A stretch of 11,165 nt of DNA from Candidatus Accumulibacter iunctus. Lineage in GTDB: Bacteria > Pseudomonadota > Gammaproteobacteria > Burkholderiales > Rhodocyclaceae. The notes under the pieces were generated by a model, which did not search any database, was not told where the DNA came from, and was given only the letters and a program-made list of their open reading frames with translations. Positions 1-5,324 of this stretch are shown piece after piece. The stretch covers positions 35,131-46,295 of the forward strand of contig DDUX01000101.1 in NCBI GenBank assembly GCA_002345025.1. The letters are read 5' to 3'. A program made the position numbers and the translations under genes. Numbering within the stretch: position 1 is the stretch's first letter; each line of letters begins with the position of its first letter.

Positions 1-2265
1 AGCTCGCAGGGCGGCGAGACGGCAACTGACCTCAAGGAAGTGCTCGGTGGCGAGGGATTGCGGGACGAAGCGAAGAAGTGTGCGGTGGAGGAAGGACGCG
101 ACGGCATGGCGGATCTGTTTCGCAGCATGGCCAAGCGCGGCCGGCAGTCGAACCTGAGCTTCTTCGCTTTCACCGCCACTCCCAAGCACAAGACGCTCGC
201 CGTTTTTGGCCGCGATGGGCAGGCCGCGCACCGCTACACGATGCGGCAGGCGATCGAAGAGGAGTTCATCCTCGACGTGCTGAAGCATTACACGAGCTAC
301 GCGACCTATTTCAAGCTGCTCAAGGCCTGCGAGGACGATCCCAACGTCGAGCGCAAGAAGGCCGCGCGAGCGCTCGCGCGTTTCATGAAGCTGCACCCGC
401 ACAACATCGCACAGAAGACCGCGGTGATGGTCGAGCACTTCCAGGCCGTCACCCGCCACAAGATCGGTGGTCGGGCCAAGGCGATGGTGGTCACGGGCTC
501 ACGCCTTGAAGCGGTGCGCTACAAGCAGAGCTTCGATCGGTACATCCGGGAGAAGGGCTACGCCATCAAGTCGCTGGTGGCGTTCTCGGGCACGGTGCAG
601 GACGACAAGCTCGCCGGCGTCAACTACACCGAGGTGGGCATGAACCACGGCATCTCCGAGAAAGAGCTGCCCGAGAAGTTCGCGTCGCAGGAGTACCTCG
701 TCCTGCTCGTCGCGGAGAAGTACCAGACCGGGTTCGACCAGCCGCTCTTGCACACCATGTTTGTGGACAAACGGCTTGCGGGCATCCAGGCCGTGCAGAC
801 GCTGTCGCGCTTGAACCGGAGGCATCCGCTCAAGGAAGATACCTTCGTCCTCGACTTCGTGAACGACCGCGAGGAAATCCGCGAGGCGTTCAAGGTCTAT
901 TACGAAGGTGCGGAGATGGGCGAGCAGGTCGACCCCGCGCGCATGTATGCGATCAAGGGTGAGCTCGACGCCTCCGGGATCTACCTGGACGAGGAGATCG
1001 AGCGGTTCTGCGCCGTGTACTTCAAGCCCAAGCAGCGCCAGAGCGCAATGGACCACCAGACGATGAACGCGGCGCTCGACCCGGCGGTCTCGCGCTTCAA
1101 GGTGCGCCAGAAGGACAACGAGGAAGAGGCGGAACTCTGGCGCGGCAAGGTGCAGGCCTTTCTGAATCTTTATGGCTTCCTGAGCCAGATCATCCCGTAT
1201 CAGGACTCCGACCTCGAACGCTTGTACGTGTTTCTGCGCCACCTTGCGGCCAAGCTTCCCAGGCGGAAGAGCGGCCCGGCCTATCAATTCGACGACGAAG
1301 TTCGGCTCGACTACTACCGCCTGCAGAAGATCAGCGAGGGTTCGATTTCGCTGAAGGACGGTGAAGCCCGGCGCCTCGACGGACCGACGGAGGTTGGCAG
1401 TGGTCTGGTGCGGCCTCAACCGGTGCCGCTGTCGCAGCTCATTGATGTCGTGAACGAGCGCTTCGGGACCGACTTCAACCAGGCGGATCAGCTTTTCTTT
1501 GACCAGATCGTCGAGGCGGCGATGGCCGACGACGGCTTGCGGCAGGCTGCCGCTGTCAATCCGGGCGACAAGTTCGAGCTGGTGTTCAAGAACCTGTTGG
1601 AGACCCTGTTCGTCGAGCGCATGGATCAGAACGAAGAGATCTTCGTGCGCTACATGAACGATGTGCCATTCCAGAAAATCGTGACTGCGTGGATGGCGTC
1701 CGAGGCGTACCGGCGGCTGCGGAGCGATACGGTAGCCGCTGGCCGAGAGATGGCGCCTCGGTCACTGCCGCCGCGGCTTCGTGTCATCGAGCCTACAGTG
1801 GATGAACGCTACGTGACCTGCGTGCCGCTCGTTCCGCTCAAGGCCGCCGCAGGTGCTTTCGGCGATCCGCAAGCTGTCCCTGATGAGGTGCTCGGGTGGG
1901 TGGCTTTCGCGACCCGGCATCGCCTGCGCCCCGGCATGTTCGTTGCTCAGGTCGTTGGCAAGTCCATGGAGCCAGCAATCCCTGACGGTGCGTACTGCCT
2001 GTTCCGCTCGCCGGTCGAGGGTACGCGGCAGGGAAGGACCGTTCTCGTCCAACTCCGGGACATCACCGATCCCGAGACGAGCCAGCGCTACACCGTCAAG
2101 CGCTACGAAAGCGAGAAGGCGACCGACGGAGATTCGTGGCGCCACACCAGGATCACTCTGAAACCCGCGAACCCGGCCTTCGATCCGATTGTCCTGAGCG
2201 GCGCGGACGACCAGCAGCTTCAGGTGATCGCGGAGTTCATCGAATCTCTGGGTGCGGCGAACTGA
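1..2265 (+). CDS. hsdR: Type I restriction HsdR-like translocase with C-terminal S24 (LexA-like) peptidase domain, 5' truncated by window
   Basis: The frame is open from base 1, so the true start lies upstream. Residues here are numbered from the first window codon; 754 residues are present. Residues 1-8 (SSQGGETA) are what normally follows the DEAH box of HsdR-type helicases. Helicase motif III-like TATP is at 58-61, the motif V region (EKYQTGFDQP) at 239-248, and motif VI (QTLSRLNR) at 266-273. The remainder to about 565 resembles HsdR C-terminal helical regions. Residues about 605-754 are an added S24 peptidase domain: GKSMEP with nucleophile Ser655, YTVKRY with Lys700, and an Ala617-Gly618 pair about 37 residues before the serine, as in LexA and UmuD self-cleavage. 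Known role: HsdR translocates and cuts DNA together with HsdM and HsdS. Inferred: the S24 domain may release or inactivate the translocase after a damage signal. The HsdR assignment is strong; regulation by cleavage is speculative. Confidence 0.9.
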   Translation, partial: SSQGGETATDLKEVLGGEGLRDEAKKCAVEEGRDGMADLFRSMAKRGRQSNLSFFAFTATPKHKTLAVFGRDGQAAHRYTMRQAIEEEFILDVLKHYTSYATYFKLLKACEDDPNVERKKAARALARFMKLHPHNIAQKTAVMVEHFQAVTRHKIGGRAKAMVVTGSRLEAVRYKQSFDRYIREKGYAIKSLVAFSGTVQDDKLAGVNYTEVGMNHGISEKELPEKFASQEYLVLLVAEKYQTGFDQPLLHTMFVDKRLAGIQAVQTLSRLNRRHPLKEDTFVLDFVNDREEIREAFKVYYEGAEMGEQVDPARMYAIKGELDASGIYLDEEIERFCAVYFKPKQRQSAMDHQTMNAALDPAVSRFKVRQKDNEEEAELWRGKVQAFLNLYGFLSQIIPYQDSDLERLYVFLRHLAAKLPRRKSGPAYQFDDEVRLDYYRLQKISEGSISLKDGEARRLDGPTEVGSGLVRPQPVPLSQLIDVVNERFGTDFNQADQLFFDQIVEAAMADDGLRQAAAVNPGDKFELVFKNLLETLFVERMDQNEEIFVRYMNDVPFQKIVTAWMASEAYRRLRSDTVAAGREMAPRSLPPRLRVIEPTVDERYVTCVPLVPLKAAAGAFGDPQAVPDEVLGWVAFATRHRLRPGMFVAQVVGKSMEPAIPDGAYCLFRSPVEGTRQGRTVLVQLRDITDPETSQRYTVKRYESEKATDGDSWRHTRITLKPANPAFDPIVLSGADDQQLQVIAEFIESLGAAN

Positions 2266-2429
2266 TGTCCAAGATGGTCGGCTACCATCAGTTCCACGTG
2301 ATGCGGGTGGCGGTAAGCGAGACGCGGCGCGCCAAAGCGCTCGCGACGACCATCGCCGAGGTTGCGAAGGGCAACAGCGTGATCCTCGCTTGGCAGCAGA
2401 AAGTTCAGGACGAAGGCAGAGGGACATGA
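2265..2429 (+). pseudogene. Small frame carrying an internal hsdR fragment
   Basis: An ATG overlaps the preceding stop (TGATG) and opens a 54-residue frame. Residues 3-18 (KMVGYHQFHVMRVAVS) match the segment KMAGYHQFHAVQVAVG at residues 265-280 of the intact HsdR in this window. Counted by eye, bases 2271-2324 match 6117-6170 at 46 of 54 positions. In HsdR this segment lies between the nuclease domain and the Walker A motif, so here it has no protein context. The last 30 or so residues are not recognised. It looks like a recombination scar, although the stop-start overlap means it could still be translated by coupling. Confidence 0.55.
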
Positions 2430-2445
2430 TGGTGGGCGAGAAAGC

Positions 2446-3597
2446 ATGAACCGCATCCCTGTCAACCGAGAGTTGTTGACCTGGGCGCGTGAGCGCGCCG
2501 GGATGGATGCGCTCGAGCTGGCAGGGCGTTTCCCGAAGCTCGGCGAGTGGGAGGACGATACCTTGCTGCCGACCCTGCGGCAACTGGAGGAGTTCGCGCG
2601 CACGGTTCACGTCCCGATCGGCTATCTGTTCCTGCCGGCGCCGCCGCAAGAGGCGCTGCCGATCCCCGATTTCCGTACATTGGCCGATCGTGTCGTCGCC
2701 CGCCCCAGCCCGAATCTGCTGGACACGATTTACCTGTGCCAGCAGCGGCAGGACTGGTTCCGCGACTATGCCCGCGTGCACGCGCTGACGCCTCTGGGTT
2801 TTGTCGATAGTGTGCGAATACAGGACTCCCCGGAGCGCGTAGCCGAGGCGATGCGGCAGGCGCTCGCGCTTTCTGTCGAGGACCGGCAGCGGGTACCTAC
2901 ATGGACCGATGCGCTGCGCCAGCTCGCCGCCAAGGCCGAGGATGCCGGAGTGTTGGTGATGGCCAGCTCCATTCTCGGCAGCAACAGCCACCGCAGGCTG
3001 GATGTCGAGGAGTTTCTCGGCTTCGCGCTGGCAGATGATCTGGCGCCCCTCGTGTTCATCAATGCGGCAGACAGCAAGGCCGCGCAGATGTTCACCCTCG
3101 CCCATGAACTGGCACACCTGTGGTTGGGCGAGAGCGGCATTTCCAATCCGGTAGCCGGACAACTTCCGAAGCAGCGTGTGGAACGTTGGTGCAATGCGGT
3201 GGCAGCGGAATTCCTGGTGCCCTTGGCCGCATTGCGGCGCGAGCATCAGGCCGACGTCACGATAGCGGAAGAGATCCAGCGTCTCGCGCGCCTTTTCAAA
3301 GTCAGCACTTTGGTGGCGGTCCGTCGACTGTTCGATGCGCGTTTCATCGACCAGCACACCCTCTGGCAAAGCTATCGGGACGAGCTGGCCCGCATACGCG
3401 CGCTCGACCGAGGCGGTACCGGCGGCGGTGACTTTTACCGCACTCTGGGCGCGCGAACCGGCAGGCGCTTCGCGCGAGCGGTGCTCTCCAGCACGCTGGA
3501 AGGACAGACGCTATTTCAAGACGCCTTCCGCATGCTGGGCGTACGGAAGACGGCCGCGTTCTACCACGCGGCGCGGGAGCTGGGGGTGATGTTGTGA
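2446..3597 (+). CDS. ImmA/IrrE family metallopeptidase with N-terminal HTH-like region
   Basis: This 383-residue protein has a short N-terminal region (about 1-60) resembling the degenerate XRE-type helix-turn-helix found in long ImmA/IrrE proteins. The peptidase core carries the zinc motif HELAH at 220-224 and a downstream acidic helix (ERWCNAVAAEFLVP, 246-259) that should supply the third ligand, probably Glu255. Family members such as ImmA of ICEBs1 and IrrE of Deinococcus cleave repressor proteins. Its ATG overlaps the end of a short upstream frame (ATGA), and its stop overlaps the DUF4411 start (GTGA), so it is probably co-translated with that gene. ImmA/IrrE plus DUF4411 is a recurrent gene pair thought to act like a toxin-antitoxin unit. 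The substrate is unknown; the S24-fused HsdR upstream shows that another proteolytic regulator is nearby. Confidence 0.9.
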   Translation: MNRIPVNRELLTWARERAGMDALELAGRFPKLGEWEDDTLLPTLRQLEEFARTVHVPIGYLFLPAPPQEALPIPDFRTLADRVVARPSPNLLDTIYLCQQRQDWFRDYARVHALTPLGFVDSVRIQDSPERVAEAMRQALALSVEDRQRVPTWTDALRQLAAKAEDAGVLVMASSILGSNSHRRLDVEEFLGFALADDLAPLVFINAADSKAAQMFTLAHELAHLWLGESGISNPVAGQLPKQRVERWCNAVAAEFLVPLAALRREHQADVTIAEEIQRLARLFKVSTLVAVRRLFDARFIDQHTLWQSYRDELARIRALDRGGTGGGDFYRTLGARTGRRFARAVLSSTLEGQTLFQDAFRMLGVRKTAAFYHAARELGVML

Positions 3598-4022
3598 CCT
3601 ACCTGCTCGATGCCAAAGTCTTCATCCAGGCCAAGAACCTGCATTATGGGCTGGACTTCTGCCCTGCCTTCTGGGACTGGCTGATCGACAACGGCGCGGG
3701 CGGTCGCGTGTTCAGCATCGATAAAGTGGCGGATGAAATCGCCGCGGGCGCTGACGAGCTGAACGATTGGGTACGCGAACGTGGCCATGGTCTGTTTCTG
3801 AGAACTGGCGTCTCGGTCGCAGCACAGTTCGGCGCTGTCAGCACTTGGGTTACGCAGCAACAGGACGAACCGGCTGCCATCAGCACCTTCCTGCAGCTTG
3901 CCGACTTCTATCTGATTGCTCACGCCCTTGCGGACGGGCACGTCGTGGTGACGCACGAAGTGCCCGCCGACTCAGTCAAGCGCATCAAGATCCCCAACCT
4001 CTGCATCGGCTTGGGCATTTGA
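3594..4022 (+). CDS. DUF4411 family PIN-like protein, C-terminus cut by in-frame TGA
   Basis: It starts with GTG overlapping the ImmA stop by 4 bases and gives 142 residues. The N-terminus YLLDAKVFIQAKN with Asp6, the DEI segment with Glu48, the ADFYLIAHA helix with Asp104, and the strand VVVTHE (117-122) form the acidic pattern of PIN-like nucleases and match DUF4411 proteins. The family is normally about 160-170 residues long and ends with a segment like TPYxMLRxExARFVL. Here the frame stops at TGA 4020-4022, but that segment follows in the same frame up to 4097. The protein therefore lacks its last 24 residues unless the stop is read through. The core PIN residues are upstream of the stop, so partial function is possible. 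Inferred role: toxin or RNase partner of the ImmA-like protein. Confidence 0.85.
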   Translation: MTYLLDAKVFIQAKNLHYGLDFCPAFWDWLIDNGAGGRVFSIDKVADEIAAGADELNDWVRERGHGLFLRTGVSVAAQFGAVSTWVTQQQDEPAAISTFLQLADFYLIAHALADGHVVVTHEVPADSVKRIKIPNLCIGLGI

Positions 4023-4097
4023 TTCATGACACCCTATCAGATGCTGCGCCGCGAGCGCGCCCGCTTCGTACTGGGCCGAGGGGAACTGGTGACATGA
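4020..4097 (+). other. Severed C-terminal tail of the DUF4411 gene
   Basis: After the TGA at 4020-4022, the same frame continues as FMTPYQMLRRERARFVLG and a few more residues to a second TGA at 4095-4097. These residues match the usual DUF4411 C-terminus. With the stop bridged, the protein would be 167 residues, the normal family size, and its end would overlap an hsdR-like ATG (4094) by 4 bases. A one-base change from CGA (Arg) would explain the stop. A sequencing error or programmed readthrough cannot be excluded. Confidence 0.75.
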
Positions 4098-4327
4098 GTT
4101 CCGGCTTCACCGAATCCGTCGTTGAGCAGCCCGTTCTCGCCTGGATCGAGAGCACCGGCTGGCGGATCCGTAACGGCACCGGGATCGCTCCTGGCAAGCC
4201 AGCGGCCAGGAGCGACGCCTATGGCCAGGTGGCTCTGGCCCGGCGGTCGCGCGAGTCGTTGTTGCCGCTCGCCTGCGGCGATGTGCGGTGCACCGCCGCT
4301 GCGAGGCTTACCGGGAGGACCCTGTAA
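4094..4327 (+). pseudogene. hsdR: 5' remnant of an hsdR gene
   Basis: The first 48 or so residues (starting MSSGFTESVVEQ, then GWRIRNGTGIAPG and YGQVALA) align closely with the N-terminus of the intact HsdR starting at 5325 (MSGFTESVVEQ, GWRVRSGAGIAPG, YGQVVLG). The similarity ends near base 4236, after which a short unrelated tail runs to TAA at 4325-4327. A purine-rich GAGGGGA at about 4079-4085 may be its old ribosome binding site. No nuclease or helicase motif remains. It marks where an hsdR once followed the DUF4411 gene with an ATGA overlap, and where the rhuM-fic cassette was joined. Confidence 0.85.
4313..4318 (+). promoter_or_regulatory. Ribosome binding site of rhuM-fic
   Basis: GGGAGG lies 8 bases before the ATG at 4327. 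It decides the start in a frame that is open further upstream. The ATG also overlaps the TAA of the hsdR remnant (TAATG). Confidence 0.7.
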
Positions 4328-5259
4328 TGGCGGAGGCACCCAGCGGCGAAGTCCTCCTCTACGAGGCGCCCGACGGCGGCGTGCGCGTGGAGGTGAAGCT
4401 GGACCGCGATACTGTCTGGCTGACCCAGCAGCAGATGGCCGATCTGTTTGGGCGGGAGCGCTCTGTCGTGACCAAGCACATCCGCAATACGTTCCAGGAG
4501 GGCGAACTCGACCCGGCGGCAACCTGTGCAAAATTTGCACAGGTTCGAACCGAGGGCGCGCGCACCGTCTCCCGCGAGGTGGATCACTTCAACCTCGATG
4601 TGGTCATCTCTGTGGGGTACCGCGTCAAGTCCCTGCGTGGCACGCAGTTCCGGCTCTGGGCCACGCGCACGCTGCGCGACCACCTGGTGCAGGGCTATAC
4701 CCTCAACCGCCAGCGCTTCGAGCACAACGCGCGCGAACTGGAAGCCGCACTCGCTTTGGTGCGCAAGGCCGCCGCCGGCGAAGCGCTGAGTACCGATCAG
4801 GGACGCGGGCTGGTCGATGTCATCGCCCGCTACACACAGACCTTCCTGCTCCTGCAGCGCTACGACGAGGGATTGCTGGTCGAGCCGCAGGGCATCGTCG
4901 GCGGCCTGTTGCCACCGGCGCTCGAAGCGCGTGCCGCCATCGTGCGTCTCAAGCGGGATCTGCTCGCGCGCGGCGAGGCGACCGAACTCTTCGGACGTGA
5001 GCGCGAGGACGGGCTGGCCGCCTTGCTCGGCAACCTCGACCAGAGCGTGTTCGGCGAACCGGCCTATCCGACGGTCGAAACCAAGGCCGCGCACCTGCTG
5101 TACTTCGTCATCAAGAATCGCCCCTTCTCGGATGGCAACAAGCGCATCGGCTCGTTCCTGTTCGTCGAGTTCCTGCACCGCAACGGGCGGCTGATCCGCA
5201 ACGGCGAGGCCGTGATCAACGATGTCGGGCTGGCCGCGCTGGCGCTGCTGGTGGCCTAA
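4327..5259 (+). CDS. RhuM-Fic fusion protein with altered Fic active site and C-terminal truncation
   Basis: This 310-residue protein has an N-terminal RhuM domain (about 1-130) with a helix-turn-helix-like stretch (TVWLTQQQMADLFGRERSVV, from about 28) and the conserved segments TCAKFAQ and ISVGYRVKSLRGTQFR. The C-terminal half is a Fic/Doc fold. Fic enzymes transfer AMP or phosphate to target proteins using the His of HPFxxGN(G/K)R. Here the motif reads RPFSDGNKR at 265-273, so the catalytic His is Arg265 (CGC; CAC would be His). The frame stops at TAA 5257-5259, although a family-like tail follows in frame. Such proteins are often encoded within type I restriction loci. It is probably inactive as an AMP transferase, but the RhuM part could still bind DNA or partner proteins. 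Confidence 0.9.
   Translation: MAEAPSGEVLLYEAPDGGVRVEVKLDRDTVWLTQQQMADLFGRERSVVTKHIRNTFQEGELDPAATCAKFAQVRTEGARTVSREVDHFNLDVVISVGYRVKSLRGTQFRLWATRTLRDHLVQGYTLNRQRFEHNARELEAALALVRKAAAGEALSTDQGRGLVDVIARYTQTFLLLQRYDEGLLVEPQGIVGGLLPPALEARAAIVRLKRDLLARGEATELFGREREDGLAALLGNLDQSVFGEPAYPTVETKAAHLLYFVIKNRPFSDGNKRIGSFLFVEFLHRNGRLIRNGEAVINDVGLAALALLVA
4521..4545 (+). repeat. Perfect 25-base palindrome inside the RhuM coding region
   Basis: Arms AACCTGTGCAAA (4521-4532) and TTTGCACAGGTT (4534-4545) pair perfectly around a single central A. It encodes the conserved residues TCAKFAQV, but with AT-rich codons (GCA, AAA, TTT, GTT) unlike the surrounding GC-rich gene. It may be an operator or RNA hairpin, or it may reflect an ancestral coding pattern. 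Confidence 0.7.
4542..4551 (+). repeat. Second palindrome overlapping the first
   Basis: GGTTCGAACC is a perfect 10-base palindrome that shares its GGTT with the right arm of the 25-base palindrome. The AACC-GGTT-AACC layout allows alternative pairings. Confidence 0.5.
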
Positions 5260-5274
5260 TCGGCACCGACGGAC

Positions 5275-5285
5275 AAGGAGGTGAT
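5275..5285 (+). promoter_or_regulatory. Strong Shine-Dalgarno-like sequence
   Basis: AAGGAGGTGAT is complementary over 11 bases to the usual bacterial 16S rRNA 3' end. It lies in the severed fic tail, 39 bases before the hsdR GTG. The nearest ATGs (5284, 5299) are spaced poorly for it. It may hold ribosomes near the hsdR start after fic translation stops, or may be chance coding sequence. Confidence 0.35.
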
Positions 5286-5312
5286 GATCCGGCTGGTGAT
5301 GAACATGCTTGC

Positions 5313-5316
5313 GGAG
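5313..5316 (+). promoter_or_regulatory. Ribosome binding site of hsdR
   Basis: GGAG with an 8-base gap to the GTG at 5325 supports that start. The resulting N-terminus (MSGFTESVVEQ) matches the remnant copy at 4094. Confidence 0.6.
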
Positions 5317-5324
5317 CCGGTCAC

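Noticed and set aside
1762..3369. Long open frame on the minus strand (535 residues) opposite the S24-HsdR end and the immA gene
   Set aside because: Its product is Arg/Leu/His-rich with no recognisable domain, and the opposite strand carries clear families; typical GC-rich antisense artefact.
4219..5178. Minus-strand frame (319 residues) opposite rhuM-fic
   Set aside because: Low-complexity antisense product with no start signal or domain.
4020..5259. Alternative genetic code or selenocysteine explaining the in-frame stops
   Set aside because: One stop is TGA and the other TAA, no selenocysteine insertion hairpin was seen, and other genes here end normally at TGA.
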